64,000 nt of DNA from Oscillospiraceae bacterium (GCA_031255415.1 JAIRSO010000066.1:1-64000), one strand, 5' to 3'; shown: positions 36,007 to 44,636, numbered from the stretch's first letter. The notes: generated from the sequence alone by a model not told the origin. Numbers and translations: made by a program.

Positions 36007-36444
36007 ATGCAGGTAATATCCGACCGGGTCGCGTATCTGAAGGGGCTTGCCGAGGGTCTGGACGTAGGCGAGGAGTCCAAGGAAGGGCGGCTGATAAGCG
36101 CGATCATCGACGTGCTGGGCGACGTAGCCAGGGCGCTGTCGGAGCTTACGCTCAAGCACAGCGAGCTGGACGAGTACGTCGAGAGCATCGACGAGGATCT
36201 GGCGGAACTGGAAGAGGTTCTGCTGGACGACGAGAGCGGCGAGGACGACGAGGAAGAGGACGACGAGGAAGACGACGACGACGAAGGCTACGACGGGCTG
36301 ATCGAGTACGACTGCCCGCACTGCGGGCACACGGTGTATTTCGACGCTGAGACGTTCGATATGCAGCAGGACAACGTCTGCCCGAACTGCGGCAAATCCA
36401 TATTCACGCCGGAGAACGGCGCCAATCCTGAACCGAAGGGATGA
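36007..36444 (+). CDS. CD1247-type zinc-ribbon protein
   Basis: 145 residues, function unknown. The N-terminal helical region (VAYLKGLAEGLDVGEESKEG) matches the CD1247 N-terminal domain often found beside efp in Clostridia. It is followed by a very acidic stretch (Asp/Glu run, residues about 77-97) and a C-terminal zinc ribbon with two Cys pairs, CPHCG and CPNCG. It starts 9 bases after efp and ends 9 bases before glyQS, so it is in the same operon. Confidence 0.85.
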   Translation: MQVISDRVAYLKGLAEGLDVGEESKEGRLISAIIDVLGDVARALSELTLKHSELDEYVESIDEDLAELEEVLLDDESGEDDEEEDDEEDDDDEGYDGLIEYDCPHCGHTVYFDAETFDMQQDNVCPNCGKSIFTPENGANPEPKG

Positions 36445-36453
36445 AACGAGCGT

Positions 36454-37839
36454 ATGCAACTGACGATGGATAAACTCGTCGCGCTGTGCAAGAACCGCGG
36501 CTTCGTGTTCCCCGGCTCCGAGATATACGGCGGGCTAGCCAATACGTGGGATTACGGCCCGCTGGGCGCGGCGCTCAAGAACAACATAAGGCGCGCGTGG
36601 CAGCGCAAGTTCGTGCTGGAAAGCCCAACCAACGTCGGGCTTGACAGCGCGATACTGATGAACCGCAGGGTATGGGTCGCGTCGGGGCACGTGGGGAACT
36701 TCAACGATCCGCTTATGGATTGCAAGGCGTGCAAAGCGCGCTTCCGCGCCGATAAGCTGATCGAGGAGTATACCGCAGCCAAGGGCGGATCGGTACAGGC
36801 GGACGGCTGGACCAACGAGAGGCTGGAGCGGTTCATCAAGGACGAGGGTATCCCCTGCCCCGCGTGCGGCAAGAGCGACTTTACCGGCATACGCAAGTTT
36901 AATATGATGTTCAAGACGTTCCAGGGCGTGACGGAGGACGGCGCGGCGGAGTTATACCTGCGTCCCGAAACGGCGCAGGGGATATTCGTTAACTTTAAGA
37001 ACACCCTGCGCTCGACGCGGCGCAAGCTGCCCATGGGCATAGCGCAGATAGGCAAGGTGTTCCGCAACGAGATCACGCCGGGGAACTTCATATTCAGGAC
37101 GCGCGAGTTCGAGCAGATGGAGCTGGAATTCTTCTGTAAGCCGGGCGAAGATCTGGAATGGTTCCAATACTGGAGGGAATTCTGCCGGGGTTGGCTGCTC
37201 AAACTGGGTATAAAAGAGGAGAACCTGAGGCTTCGCGATCACGACAAGGAGGAGTTGTCGCATTACTCCAAGGCGACGACGGACTTCGAGTATAGATTCC
37301 CGTTCGGGTGGGGCGAGCTGTGGGGCGTCGCGGACAGGACGGATTTCGATCTGAAGGCGCATCAGGCGGAGTCCGGCGAGAACATGGAGTATCTGGATCC
37401 GGTCTCGGGCGAGAGGTATGTGCCCTACTGCGTGGAGCCGTCGATGAGCGTTGAAAGGGCGGCGCTGGCGTTCCTGTGCGACGCGTATGACGAGGAAACG
37501 CTGGAGGGGAACGATAGCAGGGTGGTATTGCGTCTGCATCCGGCGATAGCGCCGTTCGCTGCGTGCGTGCTGCCGCTTCAGAAGAATAAGCTGGGCGCGC
37601 TGGCGACGGAAATATATAACGGGCTGTGCAAGCGTTTCGCGTGCGATTACGACGAGACGGGATCGATAGGCAAGCGTTACCGCAGGCAGGACGAGATCGG
37701 CACGCCGTACTGCGTGACGGTGGATTTCGATACGGCGGAGCAAGGCGTGGTTACGGTCCGCGACCGCGATACGATGCGGCAGGTGAAGCTCAAGACGGAG
37801 GATGTGCCCGCTTACATCGAGGCGGGGATGGAGTTTTAA
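36454..37839 (+). CDS. glyQS: Glycyl-tRNA synthetase, single-chain class II
   Basis: Charges tRNA-Gly; dimeric cytosolic enzyme of the eukaryote/archaea-like type, 461 residues, as in many Firmicutes. Motifs: [17 protein letters not shown] at the N-terminus, [33 protein letters not shown] (motif 2) and a C-terminal anticodon-binding domain. An insertion with CKACK and CPACGK pairs looks zinc-binding. No T-box lies upstream because the gene is embedded in the efp operon. An alternative start 12 bases downstream is possible. Confidence 0.97.
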   Translation: MQLTMDKLVALCKNRGFVFPGSEIYGGLANTWDYGPLGAALKNNIRRAWQRKFVLESPTNVGLDSAILMNRRVWVASGHVGNFNDPLMDCKACKARFRADKLIEEYTAAKGGSVQADGWTNERLERFIKDEGIPCPACGKSDFTGIRKFNMMFKTFQGVTEDGAAELYLRPETAQGIFVNFKNTLRSTRRKLPMGIAQIGKVFRNEITPGNFIFRTREFEQMELEFFCKPGEDLEWFQYWREFCRGWLLKLGIKEENLRLRDHDKEELSHYSKATTDFEYRFPFGWGELWGVADRTDFDLKAHQAESGENMEYLDPVSGERYVPYCVEPSMSVERAALAFLCDAYDEETLEGNDSRVVLRLHPAIAPFAACVLPLQKNKLGALATEIYNGLCKRFACDYDETGSIGKRYRRQDEIGTPYCVTVDFDTAEQGVVTVRDRDTMRQVKLKTEDVPAYIEAGMEF

Positions 37840-37872
37840 GGGGGGGACGCCATTATCCTCCCCCTTGTTTTT
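37838..37872 (+). terminator. Terminator after glyQS
   Basis: A G-run (37840-37846) pairs with the CCTCCCCCTT stretch across a short loop, followed by G and five T. It overlaps the glyQS stop codon. Confidence 0.7.
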
Positions 37873-37940
37873 CGCAGCGCGGATATGCCGCGCAGGCTCG
37901 CGCATAGACTATCCCAACGAATGGTATCGGAGGGATGGTC

Positions 37941-39254
37941 ATGCAATCATCAGCGGCGGACGGTGCGGTCAGGTTCAGTATAGTTATACCGGTATACAAT
38001 GTCACGATGTTTATCGAACGATGCGTCCAGTCGGTGGTCGATCAGATGGGCGCGGACGACGAAGTAATCCTTGTGGACGACGGCAGTACGGACAACAGCG
38101 GGCAGTTGTGCGATTGGTTCAATAAATGCTACGGCGACAGCGTCAAGGTTGTTCATCAGGAGAACAAGGGACTCAGCGAGGCGCGCAATACCGGTATCCG
38201 CGAAGCGTCCGGCGAGTACGCCGTGTTCCTGGACAGCGACGACTGGCTCATCCGGGGCGCGCTGGCGCAGGCCAGAGCCATACTAACCCAGCGCCGCGCG
38301 GACGTGCTCATCGGCAAGTTCCGCGCGTACCATATGCCGCCCAAGGACAGCGTTATCAACGATCCGACCGACTTTGTCAAACAGCTGGGCGGAGACGAGC
38401 TGGATACCGAAAAAGTCCGGCGCGGCATATTCGAGAACAATATGGTGTTCACGGCCTGGCGCAACATCGTAAGCCTGGATTTCATCAAACGAAACGCGCT
38501 GATGTTCGAGCCGGGCATTCTGCATGAGGACGAGGAATGGTGCCCCCGGCTGTTCACGGCGGCGCGGTCGTTCGCGTTCAATCCCAGGCCGTTCTACGCG
38601 TATCGGCTTAGGGAGGGCAGCATCGTTTATACAAAGTCATGGCGCAAGACGCTGGGCTTGTTCGCCGCCGCGCAGACGGTTAGCGGACTGATGAAACAGT
38701 ATCGCGAGTTGGGCGCGGGGTTGGCGCGCAAGTATAGCGAGCTAGCCGGACGCGCGCTGCAGACCCTGCCGCAGTTCGACGACGAAAACCGCGCTCTCCT
38801 GTTCGAGGCGCTGCCGCGATACCCCGCCGTGTCGCGGTACATATTGCTGCTTAAGAGCAAGCTCGATAAACAGACGATCGCGGACGCGGCGGGCGAAACG
38901 GAGCGTCCGCTGGATATGTCGGTCATGGCTAGCGACGACGGCGATATGCTGGCGAAGCTGGCGATAGAGGCTTATCAAACGATGACGCGCGGCGCTCGGG
39001 AAGCGGCGGTCAGGCGCGCCGCCGCTCCGGATCGGCAAGCGGGCCGCGCCGGGGTATCAGCCATGCCCAACCGCCGCGCGTTGATCGAATCGATGGAAAG
39101 GATGATGCGCCAGGCGCGCGTGCCGTCGCTGTCGAACGCGCAGCCCGCGCCCGGCGCGGACGGATCGCCGCGGCTCAACGCTCGGGATAATACTCGTCCA
39201 GCGTCCGCTCCGCAATCCGAACCCAATCTATCAGGTTCCCCGGCTTGTAACTGA
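37941..39254 (+). CDS. Family 2 glycosyltransferase
   Basis: Transfers a sugar from a nucleotide donor to an unknown acceptor, perhaps a surface polysaccharide. 437 residues. N-terminal GT-A domain: FSIVIPVYNV, EVILVDDGSTDNSG and FLDSDDWL (metal-binding DxD). The C-terminal 110 residues are Ala/Arg/Pro-rich and unlike the family. The ATG at 37941 is preferred because GGAGGG directly abuts the alternative ATG at 37935. Its last 80 bases overlap the 3' end of the convergent URO-D-like gene. No other polysaccharide genes are adjacent. Confidence 0.9.
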   Translation: MQSSAADGAVRFSIVIPVYNVTMFIERCVQSVVDQMGADDEVILVDDGSTDNSGQLCDWFNKCYGDSVKVVHQENKGLSEARNTGIREASGEYAVFLDSDDWLIRGALAQARAILTQRRADVLIGKFRAYHMPPKDSVINDPTDFVKQLGGDELDTEKVRRGIFENNMVFTAWRNIVSLDFIKRNALMFEPGILHEDEEWCPRLFTAARSFAFNPRPFYAYRLREGSIVYTKSWRKTLGLFAAAQTVSGLMKQYRELGAGLARKYSELAGRALQTLPQFDDENRALLFEALPRYPAVSRYILLLKSKLDKQTIADAAGETERPLDMSVMASDDGDMLAKLAIEAYQTMTRGAREAAVRRAAAPDRQAGRAGVSAMPNRRALIESMERMMRQARVPSLSNAQPAPGADGSPRLNARDNTRPASAPQSEPNLSGSPACN

Positions 39255-40425
39255 CCGTGCTGATATCCTTCAGCACGAACTCATACGGGCATCCGTTCTC
39301 TTTGCACGCCTCGACGGTTTCGACGACGTCCGCGCGGATCGCGGCGTGATCCAGCGTTCCGGCGACAAGCGCGGGGTTGGGTTTGCGGGCGAATACATAA
39401 TCCCCGCCGATCTGCTCCGCGCTTGAGCGCACGTTCGCCCACGGGCTTACGCCTATCTTGCGCAGGTTGCGCGTTCTTTTCAGGTATGGGATAACCCTGT
39501 CCAGAGGCTCGCAGCAGCCGTAGTATGATAGACCGCACATCTCCATCAGCGGACGCATATAGGCTATGTCGAACTCCTCCTGCATGGCGGGCGACGCGGC
39601 TGCGAACAACTGCGCCATGCCCCGGAACCATACGTCTTTCAGCCGAAGCGGACCGCCGTCCCAATCCGGCGCGGGCAGCTCGTCCGTGAACGGAGGCGTG
39701 CAGTGCAGGCTGGGCTGCTCGGTGGTCAGCAGGTTCAGTTTCTCCATCTGCTCAAGCCGCGCCAATCCTATCCGCGTAAACTTCTTGACGATATGGTGTA
39801 TGAACTCCGGACGCTCCGCCATGTCGATCAAGCAGTTCTCGACCCCGCGCAGCCTGCCGATAATATCCCACGGCGCGTAGTATATCTGATGCCCGCGCAG
39901 CCTTACGGGAAGGATATCGCCGAAAATTTCCTCCGCTTGCGCGACTGCGCGCGCGTCCTGATCGGGATCGGCGCGGAGCGCGGGTATCTTCAGCGCGTCA
40001 ACCTTCTCCGGCGTGTCGAGCTGGTCTATGTAGCGGTGGGATATGATGTTGTTGGATTGATCGGTCGCGAGAACGTCCTCTTGCACGTCCAGGCCGATCC
40101 CGCTGTCCGTATACGCCTTGTCGATGTAATAATATGGAGGCACGACCATATCCGCCTGGAAATAATCCCATCTCATCAGCGTGCGGCGGAATCCCGTCTC
40201 GATCGCGCGCGCGTCCTCCGTCTCGCATCGCGGGGTAAGCAGCCCGTCGAAATCCATCTCGTGCCAGGGTATCTCGTCCAGCCAGACCAGGGGGCGGACG
40301 GGCTTTAGCGAGTGCGTGTCTTTGGCGCGCGCCACGCGCTCGGCGTTCGAGGGCGACGCGGCGATTTCCGCGATTCGTTTGGCTAACCCGCGCAGTACCG
40401 CGCGGTCGTTCGCGCTTATGTTCAT
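39175..40425 (-). CDS. Uroporphyrinogen-decarboxylase-family protein
   Basis: 416 residues, URO-D superfamily. Members outside haem synthesis are mostly corrinoid methyltransferases (MtaA/MtbA/CmuA-like), and no haem genes are nearby. Long TIM-barrel-like chain with APWDIIGRLRGVENCLIDMAER, HCTPPFTDELPAP, GLSYYGCCEPLDRVIPYL and FARKPNPALVAG; the His/Cys residues could form a zinc site. The ATG at 40425 lies nine bases after GGGAGG. It starts 23 bases after the rlmI-like stop, so both may share a transcript. True substrate unknown. Confidence 0.8.
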   Translation of the reverse strand: MNISANDRAVLRGLAKRIAEIAASPSNAERVARAKDTHSLKPVRPLVWLDEIPWHEMDFDGLLTPRCETEDARAIETGFRRTLMRWDYFQADMVVPPYYYIDKAYTDSGIGLDVQEDVLATDQSNNIISHRYIDQLDTPEKVDALKIPALRADPDQDARAVAQAEEIFGDILPVRLRGHQIYYAPWDIIGRLRGVENCLIDMAERPEFIHHIVKKFTRIGLARLEQMEKLNLLTTEQPSLHCTPPFTDELPAPDWDGGPLRLKDVWFRGMAQLFAAASPAMQEEFDIAYMRPLMEMCGLSYYGCCEPLDRVIPYLKRTRNLRKIGVSPWANVRSSAEQIGGDYVFARKPNPALVAGTLDHAAIRADVVETVEACKENGCPYEFVLKDISTVSYKPGNLIDWVRIAERTLDEYYPER

Positions 40426-40448
40426 TGGATGATACCTCCCGATGACAC

Positions 40449-41630
40449 TCATCCCTGTTTGGATATCTGCGTTATCCAGAATTTCAGGTACTCTGTTTCC
40501 CTCGCGCCCATCAGGACGGGGTGATCGCGTCCGGCTCCGCGTTTCTCCAGCACGCGCATGGTTCGTTTCGCGTCCCTTGCCGCCGCGTGGAGCATCGCGC
40601 CGAACTCGTCCGCGGACACGTGTTGCGAGCACGAGCACGTGATCAATATGCCGCCGTCCGCCAGCAGTTTCATCGCGCGCAGGTTGATCTCCTTGTATCC
40701 GCGCAGAGCGGAGTCCAGCGCCGCGCGGGATTTCGTGAACGCCGGGGGATCCAGTATGATTACTTCGAGCGCGCCGGACTGCCTCGCGCGCAGATAATCG
40801 AACGCGTTCGCCGCCTCGAACCGAACCCGATCCTCCACCCCGTTAAGCCTCGCGTTCTCGCGCGCGAGATCCAGCGCCTCCCGCGATACGTCCACGCCCA
40901 TGACCTCCGCCGCGCCATACCTCGCCGCGTGGATCGCGAACGAGCCTGTATGCGTGAAGCAGTCCAATACCCGCGCGCCGCCCACGTATGGCGCGATGGA
41001 CGCGCGGTTCTCCTTCTGATCCAGGAAGTAGCCTGTCTTTTGTCCGTTCTTCACGTCGGCGAGCATGTTAAGGCCGTTCTCGCTGAACCTAACCGTATCG
41101 GGCACGCTGCCGCTTAGGATGGCGGACGTCATCGGCAATCCTTCCAGCGCGCGAACGGGCGCGTCGCTGCGTTCCCATACGTTCGCGACTCCGGTCTGGT
41201 CGATCAACGCGGCTGTGATCCAACCTTTATACGGCTCAATGCCTAGCGCCAGCGACTGCACCGCGATAACCTCGCCAAATCGATCGGCGATGAACGCGGG
41301 CAGGCCGTCCGACTCGGCGAACACCAGCCTGCACGCGTCGAAGCCGGAGAAGCGTCTGCGCAGGGACACCGCGCGCTCGACCCTTTTTTGGAAAAACCGT
41401 TCGTCTATCGGCTCGTCCTCGCGCGATAGCACCCTCAGCGCGATTTGCGAGGCGGGGTTGTACATGGCGCGCGCGAGGAATCTACCGTTAGACGCGCGGA
41501 CTTCGGCTAGCGGCGCCGCGGCGCTCCAGTCTGAATCGCGGGCGGTGGCGGCGATATCGCTGCGGAATACCCAGGGGTGTCCGCCCTGGACGCGTTTTTC
41601 TTTGCCGGGGGCTAGAGTGGCGGTCAGCAT
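40449..41630 (-). CDS. rlmI: Class I rRNA large-subunit methyltransferase, RlmI-like
   Basis: SAM-dependent cytosine-C5 methyltransferase of 23S rRNA type; 393 residues. N-terminal PUA-like domain (GHPWVFRSDIAAT), an RlmI-like middle domain, and a Rossmann domain with VLDCFTHTGSFAIHAAR, MGVDVSREALDLAREN and the catalytic region LDPPAFTKSR. A later TCSCSQHVS contains the cysteine cluster expected in RlmI-type enzymes. The start has AAGGAG 12 bases upstream. Confidence 0.9.
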   Translation of the reverse strand: MLTATLAPGKEKRVQGGHPWVFRSDIAATARDSDWSAAAPLAEVRASNGRFLARAMYNPASQIALRVLSREDEPIDERFFQKRVERAVSLRRRFSGFDACRLVFAESDGLPAFIADRFGEVIAVQSLALGIEPYKGWITAALIDQTGVANVWERSDAPVRALEGLPMTSAILSGSVPDTVRFSENGLNMLADVKNGQKTGYFLDQKENRASIAPYVGGARVLDCFTHTGSFAIHAARYGAAEVMGVDVSREALDLARENARLNGVEDRVRFEAANAFDYLRARQSGALEVIILDPPAFTKSRAALDSALRGYKEINLRAMKLLADGGILITCSCSQHVSADEFGAMLHAAARDAKRTMRVLEKRGAGRDHPVLMGARETEYLKFWITQISKQG

Positions 41631-41666
41631 GCGCGGCGCGGCTCCTTAGACGATCATTCTGATTGG

Positions 41667-41695
41667 ATAGTAGCATAGATTGCCTCGCGGCGCAA
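41667..41695 (-). promoter_or_regulatory. Candidate promoter of the rlmI-like gene
   Basis: On the minus strand, TTGCGC (41690-41695), a 17-base spacer and TACTAT (41667-41672) with an extended TGC. Confidence 0.35.
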
Positions 41696-41846
41696 TATGC
41701 CAAGGCGCGCGGCTGTTGGATTGAGCCGCCGTACGGATCGCCGCAAGCGAGGATATACCGGGTCTCGTTCTGGAGTACGGCTGCATTGACGCGCTGATGG
41801 AACACCCGCGCTCTACCGCGCCTGAACCGCTCGCGCTAAACTGCTC

Positions 41847-41875
41847 TTGACTCCGTTGCCGAAACATAGTATACT
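41847..41875 (+). promoter_or_regulatory. Sigma-A promoter for rplU-prp-rpmA
   Basis: TTGACT (41847-41852), a 17-base spacer and TATACT (41870-41875). Confidence 0.82.
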
Positions 41876-41881
41876 ACATCG

Positions 41882-41973
41882 GATACCGCCCGGGCAGGGC
41901 TTTGAAGGCGCGCGTCCGCGCCGCCCGAGCCGGCGAGTTTGGACGTTCGCGTCCATATTTTAGGAGGAATACC
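41882..41973 (+). promoter_or_regulatory. Candidate ribosomal protein L21 leader
   Basis: The rplU leader of about 90 nt is GC-rich and paired: a CGGGC/GCCCG helix around 41890-41927, and a GGACG-TTCG-CGTCC hairpin at 41941-41954 just before the ribosome-binding site. Its position matches the L21 autoregulatory leader of Firmicutes; a covariance-model match is needed to confirm. Confidence 0.4.
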
Positions 41974-42282
41974 TTGTACGCAGTCATAGCAACCGGCGGT
42001 AAGCAGTACCGCGTCCAGGAAGGCGATACCGTCTATGTGGAGAAGATCGACCAGGAGTCCGGATCGTCCGTCGTGTTCGACGCGCTGATGATCGGTGGCG
42101 ATGGCGGAACCGTCGTCGGTTCGCCGACCGTTCCCGGCGCGAAGGTCGAGGCGACGCTTGTCGGCCAGGTGAAGGGCGAAAAGATCATCGTCTATAAGTA
42201 TAAGGCTAAAAAGAACTATCGGCGCAAACAAGGCCATCGCCAGCCGTATTCAAAGCTGGAGATTAAATCCATCCTCGCATGA
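41974..42282 (+). CDS. rplU: 50S ribosomal protein L21
   Basis: Large-subunit protein, 102 residues, normal length. The N-terminus [18 protein letters not shown] is canonical, so the TTG at 41974 is the start (AGGAGG six bases upstream) although the frame is open further up. The C-terminus [19 protein letters not shown] is typical. Its stop overlaps the prp start (ATGA). Confidence 0.97.
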   Translation: MYAVIATGGKQYRVQEGDTVYVEKIDQESGSSVVFDALMIGGDGGTVVGSPTVPGAKVEATLVGQVKGEKIIVYKYKAKKNYRRKQGHRQPYSKLEIKSILA

Positions 42283-42677
42283 CGCAGGCGGTCGTATACG
42301 TCACGCGGCGGGATAGGATCACGGGATACTCGGTCGTGGGCCACGCGCAGAGCGAAAACACGGGCGGGGACGTCATCTGCGCCGCCGTTTCGGCGCTGGC
42401 TCAATCGACGGTTAACTCGCTCGCCGGAGTGGCCGGGGTGACCCCGCACGTGCTGCGCAAGCCCGGCATGCTCGTGGTGAGGATATCAAAAACGTCCGGC
42501 ATGCGCTGGCACGACGCGCAGATAATATTAAGGTCGTGCACGCTCGGGCTTACGCGGTTGGCGGATCAGTTCCCGGCGTTCGTGCGGGTCCGGTGCAAAC
42601 TGGACGAACCGGCGGCCTCCGGCATTAATAAAAGAAGGAAAGAGGCACGTTATGGCGGATTACATAATCGACATTGA
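42279..42677 (+). CDS. prp: Ribosomal-processing cysteine protease
   Basis: Cleaves the N-terminal extension of ribosomal protein L27, essential in Firmicutes with extended L27. 132 residues. The catalytic pair is visible as His22 in GHAQ and Cys34 in [11 protein letters not shown], matching the numbering in Staphylococcus. The protein is about 20 residues longer than usual, with a basic tail ([11 protein letters not shown]) encoded where the frame overlaps the first 26 bases of rpmA. Located between rplU and rpmA as expected. Confidence 0.95.
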   Translation: MTQAVVYVTRRDRITGYSVVGHAQSENTGGDVICAAVSALAQSTVNSLAGVAGVTPHVLRKPGMLVVRISKTSGMRWHDAQIILRSCTLGLTRLADQFPAFVRVRCKLDEPAASGINKRRKEARYGGLHNRH

Positions 42678-42954
42678 CATTCAGTTATTTGCCCATAAAA
42701 AAGGCGTCGGCTCCTCGCGCAACGGCAGGGACAGCAATTCCAAACGCCTGGGCGTGAAGCGCGCCGACGGGCAATTCGTGCTGGCTGGGAATATCTTGGT
42801 TCGCCAGCGCGGCACGCATATCCATCCGGGGATCAACGTGGGAATCGGCAGCGACGACACGCTATTCGCGCGCGCGGACGGGGTCGTGAGATTCGCCAGG
42901 CTGGGCAAGTTCCGCAAGCAGGTAAGCATCCTGGAGGCCGCGCCGCGTGCGTAA
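42652..42954 (+). CDS. rpmA: 50S ribosomal protein L27, with Prp-cleaved extension
   Basis: Large-subunit protein near the peptidyl transferase centre, 100 residues. The mature part starts [15 protein letters not shown]. It is preceded by a 13-residue extension ending IQLF, which fits the Prp recognition motif LQFF/A with Leu in place of Phe at P2. The extension ([13 protein letters not shown]) is longer and more acidic than the usual nine residues. The start overlaps prp by 26 bases and has AAAGAGG upstream. Confidence 0.96.
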   Translation: MADYIIDIDIQLFAHKKGVGSSRNGRDSNSKRLGVKRADGQFVLAGNILVRQRGTHIHPGINVGIGSDDTLFARADGVVRFARLGKFRKQVSILEAAPRA

Positions 42955-42972
42955 GCCCGGCAGCGGTTCCGT

Positions 42973-43704
42973 TTGACCGGAACCATTGTAAACGTTCTGG
43001 CGATACTCGCGGGCGGCGGATTGGGTCTGTTGCTGCGCGGCGTGTCGCCGGAGCGGTTTCGCGTTACGATTATGCAGGCTCTGGCATTGGCGGTCATATT
43101 GATCGGCGTGCGGGGCGCGCTCAAGACCAACGATATCATGTGCGTTATAACGTGCTTGGTCGCGGGCGGGCTGATAGGCGAATCGCTTAGGATCGAATCG
43201 AGGCTGGAATCGCTGGGCGAGTCCGCGAGGCGATTGTTCGAGTGGATCGTGTCTATTCGATCGCCTAAAACGGACGGGTCTGCCGCGCCGCGCTCCGCTT
43301 TCGCGGAGGGATTCCTTACCGCGTCGCTGGTCTACTGCGTAGGCGCGATGGCGATAGTAGGCTCGCTGGAGGACGGCCTTTACGGAGCGGGCGCGACGCT
43401 GTTCGCTAAAGCCTCGCTGGACGGGGTGAGCGCGGTGTTCTTCGCGTCTACGCTGGGGCCGGGGGTGCTGCTGTCGGCTCTGCCCGTGTTCGCGTATCAA
43501 GGCGCGATAACGCTGCTGGCGCGGGTGGTCGCGCCGCTGCTCTCGGACGCGGTGATGGCGGAGACCTCCGCCGTCGGCGGGCTGCTGATAGTGGGGATCG
43601 GTATAAACCTGCTGGGCATAGCGAAGATAAGGGTGGGCAATCTATTGCCCGCCGCGCTGCTGCCCATGGCGTACCTGCCTATCGCCGGTTTGTTCGCGCG
43701 CTAA
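42973..43704 (+). CDS. DUF554 membrane protein
   Basis: Predicted transporter-like membrane protein of unknown function (YdfK/YqgA family), 243 residues. The N-terminus TGTIVNVLAILAGGGLGLLL is characteristic, and SLVYCVGAMAIVGSLEDGLYG is a conserved family block. TTG start with a weak ribosome-binding site, 18 bases after rpmA, suggesting read-through from the ribosomal operon. Confidence 0.88.
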   Translation: MTGTIVNVLAILAGGGLGLLLRGVSPERFRVTIMQALALAVILIGVRGALKTNDIMCVITCLVAGGLIGESLRIESRLESLGESARRLFEWIVSIRSPKTDGSAAPRSAFAEGFLTASLVYCVGAMAIVGSLEDGLYGAGATLFAKASLDGVSAVFFASTLGPGVLLSALPVFAYQGAITLLARVVAPLLSDAVMAETSAVGGLLIVGIGINLLGIAKIRVGNLLPAALLPMAYLPIAGLFAR

Positions 43705-43713
43705 CGATTTTGC

Positions 43714-43742
43714 TTTACAATCGGTTCGGAATGGGGTATAAT
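43714..43742 (+). promoter_or_regulatory. Sigma-A promoter for the zinc-ribbon gene leader
   Basis: TTTACA (43714-43719), a 17-base spacer and a perfect TATAAT (43737-43742). One of the best vegetative promoters in the window. Confidence 0.82.
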
Positions 43743-43775
43743 ATTATCGTGGGCCCACTGTGGAACAGCCTCTAC

Positions 43776-43866
43776 GATCCTCCCAGGTCTTTGGTGCAAT
43801 GCCGGTGATCAGGAGCGTTGGGTTGGTGATCATCGGTATGGGTGCCAAATAGATTTATGGAGGATC
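43776..43866 (+). promoter_or_regulatory. Structured 5' leader sequestering the ribosome-binding site
   Basis: GATCCTCC (43776-43783) is complementary to GGAGGATC (43859-43866), which contains the Shine-Dalgarno site of the gene at 43871. Inside lies a near-continuous stem: TTTGGTGC (43790-43797) with GTGCCAAA-side bases 43842-43849, then 13 pairs between 43799-43811 and 43827-43839, with a G-rich 15-base loop. A GTGGGCCCAC palindrome lies upstream at 43749-43758. The fold predicts translational control by a ligand, temperature or protein. I do not recognise the class. Confidence 0.7.
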
Positions 43867-43870
43867 ACAC

Positions 43871-44164
43871 ATGTATCAAGACAAGACGCTGACATGCCGC
43901 GAGTGCGGCGCGGAGTTCGTTTTCTCCGGTTCCGAACAGGCTTTCTACGCTGAAAAGGGCTTTCAGAACGAGCCCGGACGCTGTCCCAGCTGCCGCGCGC
44001 TTCGCCGCAACGGCGGGAGCATGGGTCGCCCGGATCGCCAGATGTACGAAGTGGTTTGCGATCAGTGCGGCGTGACGACGCAGGTGCCGTTCCAGCCGCG
44101 CGGGGATCGTCCGGTGCTGTGCCGCGAGTGCTTCGACCGCCAGCGCCAGATGAACCGCTATTGA
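43871..44164 (+). CDS. Small zinc-ribbon protein
   Basis: 97 residues with two zinc ribbons: CRECG...CPSC in the first half and CDQCG...CREC in the second. Proteins of this type (YajD/zinc-binding domain) are common in Clostridia but have no assigned role; RNA or protein binding is plausible. It is read from its own strong promoter through a long structured leader and is followed by a terminator, so it is a monocistronic, post-transcriptionally controlled gene. Confidence 0.88.
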   Translation: MYQDKTLTCRECGAEFVFSGSEQAFYAEKGFQNEPGRCPSCRALRRNGGSMGRPDRQMYEVVCDQCGVTTQVPFQPRGDRPVLCRECFDRQRQMNRY

Positions 44165-44180
44165 TCGATAATTAAACGAT

Positions 44181-44210
44181 AAGGCCGCCGTCTGGCACGG
44201 CGGCCTTTTT
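44181..44210. terminator. Bidirectional terminator after the zinc-ribbon gene
   Basis: 11-bp arms AAGGCCGCCGT / ACGGCGGCCTT with a CTGGC loop and T-run. Lies between convergent genes. Confidence 0.9.
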
Positions 44211-44221
44211 ATATGACGACG

Positions 44222-44545
44222 TCAGTTAGCCGCCGGGGATACCACGCTGTACGGCGCGAATCCCCTGAATAGCCGCCCGTTCACATCGCTTCCCTCGATG
44301 TACGCGAATATCTGCCCGCCGTTGTGTATCACGCCCAGCATCGTCGCCCTCGCGCCGTTGCGGTACCGCGCTATAACGGTGGAGGAGGTGGACTCCCGCG
44401 AGTACAGCGGCGCCGCGCCGGACTTGTCCGCGGTATCCACCACCGCGGCGTATGAGTCCGCGCGCGCGGCGCGGGTCGGACAGAGCAGTACCAATACGCA
44501 TACCGCGAGTATCGCCGCCAGGATCGCGTCCAAGCCGCCGCGCAT
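44222..44545 (-). CDS. Small exported SH3-like protein
   Basis: 107 residues, no family name assigned. A signal peptide (hydrophobic AILAAILAVCVLVLLCP, cleavage near ARA) precedes a beta-rich segment (APLYSRESTSSTVIARYRNG) that reads like a bacterial SH3 domain, often used for cell-wall binding. The ATG at 44545 is preferred to the one at 44551 because GGGAGG is too close to the latter. Divergent from gpr. Confidence 0.7.
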   Translation of the reverse strand: MRGGLDAILAAILAVCVLVLLCPTRAARADSYAAVVDTADKSGAAPLYSRESTSSTVIARYRNGARATMLGVIHNGGQIFAYIEGSDVNGRLFRGFAPYSVVSPAAN

Positions 44546-44607
44546 ATCCATCCCTCCCGATCGATGCTAATTTCTTCCAATCGTTCCGGTTAATTAACGC
44601 GCGCGGA

Positions 44608-44636
44608 GGATAAATTCATTCAACGCGGGGTAAAAT
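44608..44636 (+). promoter_or_regulatory. Sigma-F/G-like promoter for gpr
   Basis: GGATA (44608-44612), a 15-base spacer and GGGTAAAAT (44628-44636). This fits the forespore consensus GYATA-N15-GGNNANANT except for one base, and gpr is a forespore gene in Bacillus. Confidence 0.5.

Noticed and set aside
36400-36454. T-box riboswitch before the glycyl-tRNA synthetase gene
   Set aside because: Only 9 bases separate it from the previous gene, and no T-box sequence is present.
43743-43870. 6S RNA or another known small RNA in the zinc-ribbon leader
   Set aside because: No match to remembered 6S, SRP or tmRNA signatures, and the 3' part contains the ribosome-binding site of the next gene, so a cis-acting leader is more likely.
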